DNA from: Meconema thalassinum
Taxonomy: Eukaryota; Arthropoda; Insecta; Orthoptera; Tettigoniidae
Assembly: GCA_946902985.2 (NCBI GenBank)
Contig: OX336388.2
Span: 370,127,387-370,191,386, forward strand
Reading direction: 5' to 3'
Length of the DNA: 64,000 nucleotides
Within the stretch, counting starts at the first letter, position 1. Each line of letters begins with the position of its first letter. The position numbers and the translations under genes were made by a program. Below, in pieces: positions 1 through 9,789 of this stretch. The notes below the pieces were generated by a model. It was not told the origin of the DNA. It did not search any database and worked only from the letters and a program-made list of their open reading frames with translations.

Positions 1-230
1 AACTTTGAAATTATACACAGCTCGACTCACTTAGTACTAAGCAAGTAACATACATACTGTCTGTTGCGACTTGGCTGACACTCATATCAATGATGATAAT
101 AATAATGTAGCTTTTAGAAGCTGAATCCATTAATATTGATAGTCGAGGGTTCTATTCCCGGCGAGGAATATAACTAGAGAACGAGCACAGATTCCTTCGC
201 GCTATGAGGTGTGGAATTTGATCTTTCTTC
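1..230. other. No recognised feature
   Basis: A+T-rich sequence with a short (ATA/ATG)n stretch near 90-110. I see no gene or structured element before the transposase relic that begins at about 231. Confidence 0.5.
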
Positions 231-450
231 TTCAATCGGCACAATTGCCATTACTGGGCTGCACAAAACCCTGGAGTTACGGTGGAGAAGATGCAGTCTC
301 GTCCAAAAGTGACCGTGTGGTGTGGAATAACGGCTACAAATGTCATCGGCCCATATCTCCTGCGTAACGCAATGAATGGGGAACGCAACCTTTAAATGCT
401 TCAGGATTTCGTTTGGCCCTTGTTATAGTCTGGGACACCTTAAATAAGTT
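231..450 (+). pseudogene. Tc1/mariner-superfamily transposase fragment
   Basis: Reading from 231 gives a continuous peptide to about 386 that contains NCHYWAAQNPGV and then KVTVWCGITATNVIGPYLL. These match the central DDE block of the insect IS630/mariner-like transposases that have a W(C/A)GI...VIGP(Y/F) segment. After 386 a one-base shift and a stop interrupt the frame, but MLQDFVWPLL still follows, as expected downstream in this family. There is no N-terminal DNA-binding domain and no end of the gene, so this is a decayed internal fragment. The relic at 6587-6904 contains the next (C-terminal) block of the same superfamily. The family assignment is from motif memory; the breaks are visible in the sequence. 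Confidence 0.65.
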
Positions 451-1213
451 ACTAGAAAACCAACATGGCCGCCACATTTGGTGTTGCCAACCTACATCAT
501 TGAACACCAAAAAGTCAGCACACACATCCTTGTAACACGTACGCAAATGATCCAAACTACGTAAAGGCCCTTTACATTTTACATAAAGTTGTGAAGCAGT
601 CCTTGTTCAAGTTAGGGACATCTTGGTCATCAGTCCTCAACAGTCTAACTCTTAAGCAGTATTATGGTAGTGAAGTTAACTTAAATTAGCTCTTTTAGTT
701 TGATTTTTAAAGCATCATATAAAATGCTTAAGAACAGAAACATTAATACTTACTGGAGGTTTTTTCCAATTTTGCCGGGGAGCTAAAGATGAGCATGTGC
801 ATTTCTTCTTATCGGCTACATTTTTATAATTAGTCCAAAAATCAGACCATTCTGTTTTAAGATGAGTGTTCAGAGAAGGATTTAGGAGTAGGAGAAAAAT
901 AGAATAGTGGGGTACATATTAGCTTATTATTTCTTTATTTTTGATAAGTACCATACTCATTTCTCGCATGTATAGGCCTACATATATGGAAGTAGAATTG
1001 AGACAAGCTATTGATAGCCTATTGGCAAATCCCTATTGAGATGCAAGAAGATGGTTGATCCAATGCTTAGGCCTAAATCCATTCGAACTAGTCGTGGATT
1101 TTAGGGGCATAAAACTGTAATGGCAACTCTTAAGATTTCTTCTTGGAATGGTAGAAAGCAGCAGTTGTTCGTTGAGTTTGGGACTTTGCGACATCATGGT
1201 CATGTAGATCTGT
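451..1213. other. No recognised feature
   Basis: A+T-rich sequence with only short, non-conserved reading frames. Nothing recognisable is present before the SINE tail at about 1214. Confidence 0.4.
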
Positions 1214-1530
1214 GTACTTGGACATGTGGAATTTGTCTCATAACCTGTGTTATTGTGATGGCTGTATTAGTGTGTGCATTTATTATTCAGATGAGGATTG
1301 GGAACGAGGCAGCCATGGCCTTAAATTAGGAACCATCCCGGTATTTGCCTGGAGTAGAAGTGCGGAAACCAGTTCCAAGATGGCTAAGATGGGGAGCGAA
1401 CCCTCCTCTTCTCAGTTTTGCCTCACGAGGCTTAGTGTGCCTTGTTCTATCCCTCAGACCAAAATTAAAATTACTTGGCAGAGCCAAAAATCGAACCAGG
1501 ACCAACTGCCAAAAAATTGCTAGCGGCACA
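1214..1530 (-). repeat. tRNA-headed SINE, tail type y (family 6), minus strand
   Basis: On the minus strand the head near 1480-1530 contains the B-box-like GGTTCGATTTTTGG. The body and the 3' tail follow toward 1214. The body and tail (reverse complements of CTCACGAGGCTTAGTGTGCC and TGTGGAATTTGTCTCATAAC) recur at 18520-18665, 19300-19440 and 48729-49060. The A box is eroded, so this is an old copy. The short reading frames here arise from the repeat and are not genes. Confidence 0.6.
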
Positions 1531-1625
1531 GCGCGAGATGGTTGGTAGAATACTCTCCTGACCTTTCGTCACCTGGCACATTAAAAGCCACTTGCAGAAA
1601 ATTCACTGAATTCACTGACAAATTG

Positions 1626-2246
1626 ACTACAGTCCAGCCGCTGAGTGTCCGGCTCTGACGTTTGGCGATGGTGGGAGAAGAGGGGTAGAGAGAACAATAT
1701 AGCCAACTTACGGCAATGAGAAGCTGTTAATAGAACCTTGAAACTTGCCATCATTTTAATTCTTCTCTAGCATCTTCACTATGTAACGTGGAAGTCCCAC
1801 ACCCTATTTGCAATTTTATGCATCATTGTGTTATTCCGACATTTTGCGGTTACAAAACCTAAATTCTTCGACCGCAGTGGATTTCCGCCTAGGTTGGCAA
1901 AGTCGCTTAAAACCATGAAGAATGTTGTCACCTGTACCAATCAGCGGTTTTCCCGGTAAGCCAGTCTTTAAATTTAGCTCGATGTTGCAAGGGCTCACTT
2001 CTGTTGCTCTTTGTGTTAGTGCAGGTTTGTTGTTTTATTGTCTTGTGTGTGCACACTTACCTGTTAACTGTGTGTAATTATATTACATTAGTAATATGGT
2101 CAGTGGTTCGTCAGAATTCATTTAAAAACATGTGAAATATTTTTTGTAGTCCACGCTGTTTTACATTTCGCGGTACAGAACCGGCAACGCTGTCTCCCTC
2201 CCTCATGAGAAATGTCAGAGCCGGACACTCGACGGCTGTACTGTAG
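1626..2246. mobile_element. Possible MITE defined by a ~38-bp inverted repeat
   Basis: The segment near 1626-1664 (core GAGTGTCCGGCTCTGAC) recurs in inverted orientation near 2207-2246, with about four mismatches over roughly 38 bp and about 540 bp between the arms. I see no clear target duplication and no coding capacity. It could be a small non-autonomous transposon or two opposed copies of a short repeat. Confidence 0.4.
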
Positions 2247-2555
2247 TTAAATACACGCGTTGAAAGGCAAGCTTTATCGACGGAGTAATACACAGACCGG
2301 CAAAAAAAAGTGGAACAGTTAAAAAAGTAATATAAATAGTATAAAATTAGCCATGAAAAAGATGTAATCACATTTTAAAAGCTTTTCACGCATTAGAACA
2401 CACATCTGAAACATCCGTGAATAGTAATTGATAATATGACATTTCTTAGGGTGGTTTATTACCACCAATTACCCAATCTTCGATGGCGGGAAGTGCACTG
2501 GAAGCATTTAAGGGTTATGAGTGTTGCCGCTCGCTTATTGTTGTTCTAGGAATAA

Positions 2556-3166
2556 CAACTGGCATTTGTTGAACACGAGCAGTGGGCCTCTGTTCTCTTC
2601 ACTGACGAGAGTCGCTTTAATCTTAGATCTCCTGATGGAAGAGAAAGAGTGTGGAGAAGGCGCGGGAAGAGGTACAGCCCTGTTGCTTTCTCCTCCAGGA
2701 CTCCATTTGGAGGTGGCTCTGTTATGGTGTGGGGTGGCATCAACATTATGGCCCGCACTGAGTTGGTGTGCATCGATCACGGGACACTCAATTCCCAAAG
2801 GCACATCGAAGAGATCCTGATGAACCATGTGATGCCCTATGCGCCTTTCATTGGTCAGAATTTCATGCTGGTGCAGGATAATGCCCTCATACTGCTCGCT
2901 GAGTTGTATAATATCTGCAGGAAGTGGGGATTCAAACCCTGGACTGGCTAGCTCGTAGTCCTGACTTAAACCCCATCGAGCACGTACGAGATATGCTTGG
3001 AAAGAAAGTCAGACAGTGTGACCCCACCACCTTGGCACAACTGAGAACATCGCTGCTGGAGGAATGGGATCGCATCCCGGCAAATGTCATTCGACGAGTT
3101 GTGAACAGTATGCCTGAGCGTTTACAAGCTGTCATAGACTCTAAGGGTGGAAACACTTGTTTTTAG
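2556..3166 (+). pseudogene. Tc1-family transposase, frameshifted C-terminal two-thirds
   Basis: The frame from 2556 reads AFVEHEQWASVLFTDESRFN, then a RVWRRRGKRY block, GGGSVMVWGGI and LVQDNA. It is then shifted by a deletion of about four bases into the frame carrying SPDLNPIEHVRDML, which runs to a stop at 3164-3166. The catalytic triad is visible: Asp in TDES (2604-2606), Asp in QDNA (2877-2879) and Glu in NPIEH (2978-2980). The spacing is close to that of DD34E Tc1 enzymes once the deletion is allowed for. The usual QDNARPHTA block is degraded to QDNALILLA. The HTH domains are not readable upstream. The N-terminal Tc1 fragment at 55750-56103 looks like the same subfamily. The gene is inactive. 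Confidence 0.85.
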
Positions 3167-4017
3167 TGACCAGTGGTGTTGTGCAGTGCAAACATTAACA
3201 CTGTTTTGTTTGAAAAAAAGAAAAAAAAACAGCCCAAAAGAACATTACTAAAAATAGAAAATTGTAAGATTTGCAAAAATATGTAACGAAATTTGTGAGT
3301 TAAAGCGTTTTGTAAAACAGGTTTCAGTATTTTCTGTAGCCAACCATCTAAAATTTACATGAATAATGCAAATATTGGAAAACCGATACATATTAGTGGA
3401 ATAAATTAAGAAATTACATAAAATAATAGCCCGTCTTCAAGCAAAAATGTTCAAGGCAAAACGACATACGTATCGTAATAGAGGTAACACTTCAGAAGTG
3501 ATGAACCAAGTAGAATACTTAAATTAGCCTAAATACCTTGTGTAATGATGAATAATAATTGTGGAAATGATGTCCTAATAGATGTTTTCTGCTTCGCTGT
3601 CTCTAACCCACCCGCTATCCCCTTTACAACACGACTTATATACTGTAGGGAAATTTCAGATTAATTCTGTAACGTATCACTCTTTTCTTTTTCACTTTCA
3701 CTTTGATAACATATCATTTTCATACCATATTTCATATTTTGGCGAAGGGGGGCATTATCAATTGTAACTACTAACCTTGATCACTTCTGCACCGGATATA
3801 TGTGCTAAATCACTTAAACATGTGTTTTTATTTATTGTATATTTAACAACCGCAGCCATGTTCGACAGCATATTTAGTATGTGAAACTGCTGCAGCGATC
3901 ACACTGACATCATCAGTTACCAACATATCCGATACAAAATAGGCCTAAATTAGACGACACATGTAATGTTGCAATTATGTGAAAAAAAAAGAAAGAATCG
4001 GGCTCTTCTTAGTTAGA
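3167..4017. other. No recognised feature
   Basis: A+T-rich sequence following the Tc1 relic. It may include the 3' non-coding end of that transposon, but I cannot pick out a terminal inverted repeat. Confidence 0.4.
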
Positions 4018-4662
4018 CGAAACCATTGGTCGCTACTAGGTTAGAAGACAGTCTGGACGAAAATTACTGATTTCACTACTGGGCGTAAGCCCCAGGTTAG
4101 GTTTGTTTTGTATGTATAACCGTATTTACCACTGTAATGAACGCTGATCGCAAGGATTCCATTGGTTTAGATGAAAATTATTGATGCGTGTCTACCCAAA
4201 CTGTGCGTGACAAAAACCAGGGGTGGTGTTTGTATGGCATAACGACCTAACAATTATTGGTCAGCCATCACAGCACTTTTCGATAAACGAAAACAAGCCA
4301 TGAAATTAAGATTCATGCAATTAACATACAAATCCATGACACAAATCATAGTGTTCACAGCTGGTAGGAGAAACACAACAAGCAACTACGGAGTGTCACT
4401 ACTCCGAAGTGACTTATGTAATGTGGCTAAGATACAAGAGTTGAACATTTTATCGCTAAAGGGTATTATTTACATTTTTCAGCAGTGCCAACATTATTGT
4501 TTGGCACTGGTCTTGCCTCTTAGTTCGAGCGTGGTGAACCCGGAATAAGGCTTTACATACAAACCTAACCTGGGGCTTATACCCCAGACCCCCTTGCTTG
4601 TATTAAAAGCAGTAATTTTCATCCCCACAGTCACCTGGCCTAGTAGCGGCCAATGGTTTCGT
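4018..4662. mobile_element. Fold-back/MITE-like element with ~100-bp terminal inverted repeats
   Basis: The left arm (about 4018-4118) begins ACGAAACCATTGG and ends in CCCAGGTTAGGTTTG. The same sequence appears inverted at about 4552-4662, beginning CAAACCTAACCTGGGGCTTA and ending CCAATGGTTTCGT. About 430 bp of non-coding sequence separate the arms. No target duplication is obvious, so the superfamily is not assigned. Confidence 0.6.
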
Positions 4663-4730
4663 CCAGACAGTCGTCTATTCTAGAGTTGTACTTTTAGAGA
4701 TGTGTTCTGACAGTTCGTCGGATAAGCCTT

Positions 4731-4830
4731 TGAGCTGAAGGAAGCGGGTAATCTCGAGAACCACTGGATGGATTTTGATGCGGTTTGCACTGTTCTCGAG
4801 GGAGGTAATTCTAGAAAGAATATTCATTTA
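4731..4830 (+). repeat. Fragment of HINE family H3
   Basis: GGGTAATCTCGAGAACCACT and the following GGATTTTGATGCGG match the interior of the longer H3 copies at 21955-22685 and 28107-28845. Only about 100 bp remain. Confidence 0.6.
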
Positions 4831-6586
4831 TGACCAAAGGCAGCCGATTTTGTATCCCACATGTTGGCAACAATGTGTGCGCATCGGTGTGTGCCTCTAG
4901 AGTGCGCCTTGTTGACAGTTGAACGAGATGCAAGCGCTGTTGGAACATGGCAGCCGTTTTTAAAGAGCAATAAATAAAAACTCTTATTTATGCACTTATG
5001 CACATATAATGAAGTGCAGTAGTGACCAGGGTTCCTAATTTCAATACGTAATATCAGCCAGAAGATGAAACAAGGACACAAGGTATGTAAAAGTCACATT
5101 CATGTCCGATGCAAATGTATAAGTCGCATTCTACTTTCATTCAGAATTAATAATACAAGTAGCCTCGGCTATAGATGCGAGCAATATTTATAACATATTG
5201 CAACCAGTGGCTTCGTCCGAACTGTGTCATCTAATCAAGTAGCAAACAGTGACTTTGTCTCACCCAACATTACATCATTCAGTGGTGCAGTAATTTATGT
5301 CGAGAACTAAAAGAGAGCTATGAGATATTGTTGGTATTCTCTGAAAATATGCACATGTGATTCAAGCGCAGTGCATATCCCATTCACATGTGAGTATATG
5401 GCTCTTCAGAATTATGATTGATTCATGTTGCACAACCCTTGAAGTTCGTTGAAGGGCACCACACTACTCTGTCGCAACCATGACTGAAACAAATAAAAAT
5501 AGGCCTAATATAAATATTTTATCTGCCTACTACTAAGTAGGCTATAGATCAGTAGCCAAGTACATAAGTTATAAGCTACATACCTTAAATAATCACCAAT
5601 ACATTCACTACCACTAACCGAGTGTGAATCATAGACTAGGCCTACTTCCGAGTTTAAGAGTTACATGTGCAATGTATTATAATATTATGGCTGACGGCAT
5701 TTGGAAGTCGATAATAAGATACATAACAATATTACAAGGTGAATTGAACCTAAGAATATATTCCCGAGAGAGAACTTACATAGGCTATATTTTAGGTTAT
5801 GTTTGAATTAGGCCTATATGGAAAATGCAGTCAGAAGACTATTTCAAAATTTCCAAAGACCATTAAGGTTCTTTATTACGTTATTTGTGCTCTGACTGAA
5901 TATAAAAATAAATAAAACAACGATTAAATGACTTTGTACTTTTAATTGTTTAGGTCTAGGCTAGGCCTACTTACTCAAATCGTAGTGATCTTCGTAGAGT
6001 TTCTCCAATCATCTCTAATCTTGTTCTCGTGTTTTTTAGGCGTCATGATGAAATCTAAATAAGAATTTATTCAAAAATTAATTAAATAAAAGCTTCGAAA
6101 CATCTCAAGACTAGTGGATTTGACACACACATATAAAGAATCTATAATAACTGTTTTAATCGATGTATATTAGTAGTACTTACCTTGTACAACTTGTTAC
6201 AACTTCATTAGACTTGAAATTCCAAAGAAAACTGTGAAATTATTCAAATAATAAGTCATTAGTGTAAGTCGTAATTATAATGTTGGCTGACTTTGTGAAA
6301 AATGCATTCTGGGAGTTATCGCCAGACCCTTGTCGGCAACTGTGTGGTACCAAATTTTACTGGTATTACGGTCTGTGGAGATGGCGAGATTTTAAGCAGG
6401 GTTGGCGACAATGTGCTCGCACCTGAAAACAACTTAACTTCAAGAAATGCAACCATAAAGCAACATTTACGTAGGCATAGGGGACGGCTGGTAATGTTGC
6501 CTACTCTGTCTTGATCTAGTAACTTACTTAAGCTGACCCGGACTATATCTGGGTGGGAAAATACCGACAACATTATCTTCATGTAA
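4831..6586. other. No recognised gene
   Basis: A+T-rich, mostly unassignable sequence. The segment 6302-6500 may include decayed sequence associated with the mariner relic that follows (WVGK-like and TGITVCG fragments), but I cannot align it convincingly. Confidence 0.35.
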
Positions 6587-6904
6587 GACTGTGCACTGCC
6601 TCACTTTGCAAATGTCATGCGGATCTGGTTGGATGACAAGTTTCTAGGACGTTAGTTGGGGAGACGTGGACCTCATGAATGGCCTGGAAGAAGTCCTGAC
6701 CTCGCACCCTGTGACTTTCCTTTATGGGGATGGACAAATGAGGAGGTGTACCAGACGAATCCTTGCACATTGGACCTCTTGGAAGCACGGATTCGGGAAG
6801 TTCTTACCAACGACCAACACAACTTCCTCCAGAAAGCTGTGGATTCCATTCCAGGACGTTTGAGGAGATTGGTCGACGCCACAGGTGCCTACGCCGAAAT
6901 GTAA
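6587..6904 (+). pseudogene. Mariner-like transposase, C-terminal fragment
   Basis: The frame reads CALPHFANVMRIWLDDKFLG, then R followed by TAG where the family has tryptophan. It continues as RRGPHEWPGRSPDLAPCDF and LWGWTNEEVYQTNP, and ends DSIPGRLRRLVDATGAYAEM before a TAA stop. The SPDLAPCDFxLWG block carries the last acidic residue of the DDE/D triad. It matches the C-terminus of insect IS630/mariner-like transposases of the kind seen at 231-450. The in-frame TAG at about 6650 and the missing N-terminus make it inactive. The downstream CTTCCCGCCCACCCTGTA at about 7020-7037 looks like the terminal inverted repeat of this element. Confidence 0.85.
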
Positions 6905-7796
6905 TGGAATGGTATGGTATGCAATCATATTTCCATATAACAGTGAACATACTGTATTAATTTCAAATAAATAACTCTGCAAACATAAAAGTTATACGTT
7001 AATTTCAATACCTAGTTACTTCCCGCCCACCCTGTAGATTACCGTCCTATTGAAAAAGAAACGCGTGTGGAGCTCCTCTGATCGTTACAAAGGGCTCAAA
7101 AGGCACATGTATTCTCAAGGTACGATATCCGTCGCTAGATGACAGAGGAGGAGCGGTTCCTCACGGCGACGTTTTCGCTCAGTTGTTCATCAAAGTACCA
7201 AGGGCGCAGTCGAGCGGTAGACTACCTTCGCGCGCGATTGGAAGTGCAATTTATTTTGCCGACCACCCAAAACACAATGCGAGTATTTATCATAGTTTTT
7301 CCTAATTTTTAAGACATTTTATTCACTGTTGATAGCCCAGTTGCTCACTCCCCACCCTCCCCTACGTACCTAAGAGTTTTATTTATAAACTGTAGGTTTT
7401 ACGTTAGTTTTGAAAATAGAATTCGTATTTTTTCAATACTTCTGTTTTATGCTTGTTGGCAAAATTTGGGCATTTTAATGAATAAATGTTTCTATATTTA
7501 CACCTCTGTATGTCAATTACATGTTCGATCAGCCTCAAAGTCAGTCATATTGCCATTGAAAGTGAAAAAGAAAAAAATTGAAAGAAAACTGGAGGACGGT
7601 CGACTACCGTCGAGTGACCGCGTGTGTTACATGAAGGGGTGCGACCACAGGAAGGTTAAAGGTTATTTTAAGGGGAAGAACATCGAGGTCTTCAGTCCTG
7701 ATGTACCGTACTCGCAGTAAAATAACCAATGTAAATTTGGTTTATGTTTGTACGTTAAACAAGGAACCAGTAATTTACGATTACTTATATCAGACT
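6905..7796. other. 3' end of mariner-like element, then unassigned sequence
   Basis: The probable element terminus is near 7037. The remaining ~750 bp have two partly GC-rich patches (7195-7245 and 7590-7700). They share a GGTAGACTACC/GGTCGACTACC-like motif but show no recognisable gene. The 84-codon reading frame ending at 7720 matches nothing I know. Confidence 0.35.
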
Positions 7797-8075
7797 GATC
7801 TCACAGCTGCAGCACGTCCAAAGATAGGAGGTTTGAATCCTGGTGCTAAGAATGGCTAACTTGAGTCTGGGGATTTACCCTGGTTTTTTCATACTTATTC
7901 AAGGCAAATGCTGGGATAGAAACTTATTTCAACTTCCTGCCCCCCTAATCCATTCCCAACCCTAATAATTATCGCTACACACTCCAGTACAGTCACCGCA
8001 GAAACACAGGTTATCAGACAAATGGAATACACACCCAAGTAAACATGGCTGGTGAAGAAAGATATCCCAAGCCCC
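7797..8075 (+). repeat. tRNA-headed SINE, tail type y (family 6), plus strand
   Basis: The head retains a B-box-like GGTTTGAATCCTGG at about 7831. The tail GGTTATCAGACAAATGG and ACACACCCAAGTAAACATGG matches the 48729-49060 copy. The A box is eroded. Confidence 0.6.
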
Positions 8076-8128
8076 GAAAATGAATTAACAACTACAACAA
8101 CAACATTTGTTTGTTGCGTAACATTAAT

Positions 8129-8545
8129 TTATTTATTGTATGGCTTTTAGTGCCGGGAGTGTCCGAGGACATGTTCGGCTCGTTAGAGGTTGTAGCTGCT
8201 TCATGCGGACACCCATAGGGTGAGCTACAAGTTCAGTTCTATTTCAAGTAGTTCCAACTTTCGCTACCAGATGTCACTGATACTTAGCGGTGAACGTTGG
8301 AACTTTGATAGAGCGTTCCAACGAAATCTAACCTAGAAATTTAGCTTCACACAAGCTTAGTATGTGGAAAAATCTCTTACATGCCATAAATCTATAACGT
8401 GGGACTGCCGGCTTTACTTCCCCTCTGAAAGAAGGCATACTGAAGGATTTTAACGCTCTTAAAAATCCGACGACTTCGGCCGGGTTTGAACCCGCGATCT
8501 TGGGAACAGCAGTTCAGCATGCTACGAACTACGCCACCGAAGCCG
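8129..8545 (-). repeat. tRNA-headed SINE, head alpha/tail x (family 1)
   Basis: Read on the minus strand, the head starts GGCTTCGGTGGCGTAGTTCG, which resembles an A box. It carries the B box GGGTTCAAACCC about 45 bp later. About 300 bp of body follow, and a tail containing CCTCGGACACTCCCGGCAC ends in a TAAATAAAT run at 8129-8140. A second copy with the same length and order lies at 43826-44258. The tail alone is shared with the SINE at 38150-38488, and the head alone with the copies at 13713-14085 and 18716-19222. It would be transcribed by RNA polymerase III. Confidence 0.85.
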
Positions 8546-9789
8546 TAATGATACGAAATTAATCACATTTAGAAAGTTTCCTTATTGACGTTATAGTCGG
8601 AAATAAAATACCATAAGTATTTATTACTCGTAAATACACCTTAGCCAATAAATGATGAAAATAAAATACTGTATTGCCCTGGGGGGTTGGTAGCTCGAGT
8701 TAGGGTGGTGTTGTCTAAAAGACAAGGTAACTTGGCTGCAAGGCACCTGAGTGTAGTGAGGTAGAGATTGAATTGGACAGGCAAGCGGCCGGCGAGCCGT
8801 GCTTACTGAGCGAATGCCGACTTGTGTTTACAAGGTTAAATAACAGACGAGTAATACAGCCGGGGTGCGCAACTGATTAGGGCTTGCTGGCTGAGGGCCA
8901 GAGTTCGAACGGAGGGTTCAAGCAATATATGAATGCAGTTTAAGGAAATTAGAATGGTTTTAATTATTGTAAGTGTGAAGTGTGCAAAGAATGAATGAGG
9001 TGAATAAGAGTATTAGGTTTGGAATAGAGAGGACTGATTGAGGATAACCTTTGAGTACACTTACCGGACTGTAGAGCAGTCGAACGGGCGACATACAGCA
9101 ACTCCGTTGACGAAAGATGATCGGTTCCTGATGTGGCTTGTATTTAAGTGAATTGCCCATGTTTGTGTAATTTAGTCAGCAGATTCCTGCCCTACATAGC
9201 AGGAAGCTAACTGTTAAACTTATGTTGTAAGAGGTACCACATGTGTGTGTGTGGTTGGCTTGCAAGGCCGAGTGTATTTGTGATGGCTAGATGTTTGCTG
9301 TTGTTGGTTCCTCTTAGGGGTTGTGGCGTGAAATGTGGTGAAGAGTGACGAAAGGGGGCGATAGGGGGTGGCCATACCCAGGGTATAACAATACATTATA
9401 CCAGTTTCGGCCATATTGTGGCCCACTTCACTAATTGTTTTCAAAAATAAATCAAAACTATTTGAATTACGAGATAAGTTATTGAATCAATATTAAACAT
9501 GGGATTTGTTGTTCTTTGATAAAAATATTTTTCATTAAAAATATTCAAAAACAGATCTGTAACACTGTGGGCTTTAAATTAGTGATATTTTAAATATATT
9601 TTTGGAAAATACGTATCACTAAAATATCTGGTGATAGTAAAAAAATATAGATTTAAAAAAAGAAATATCATGAGATGGTCTTTCATGAGATGAAATGAAG
9701 CTCTTTGCTGAGGGAGCATGGTTTGTAAATGTATTGTATTTATTCTTTGCTTCAATGAAAATTATATATTTTTAAAATATTTTTTATCT
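8546..9789. other. Unassigned; one weak tRNA-like patch
   Basis: A patch at about 8855-8920 (GGGTGCGCAACTGATTAGG, then AGTTCGAAC) could be a decayed SINE head. The rest is A+T-rich with no recognisable reading frame. The last 350 bp before the helicase element are notably T/A-rich. Confidence 0.35.

Noticed and set aside
4300..4548. 82-codon frame
   Set aside because: It lies between the arms of the inverted-repeat element and has no recognisable motif.
7466..7720. 84-codon plus-strand frame
   Set aside because: Its Lys-rich composition resembles a low-complexity stretch. There is no start context, no domain and no homologue in the window.
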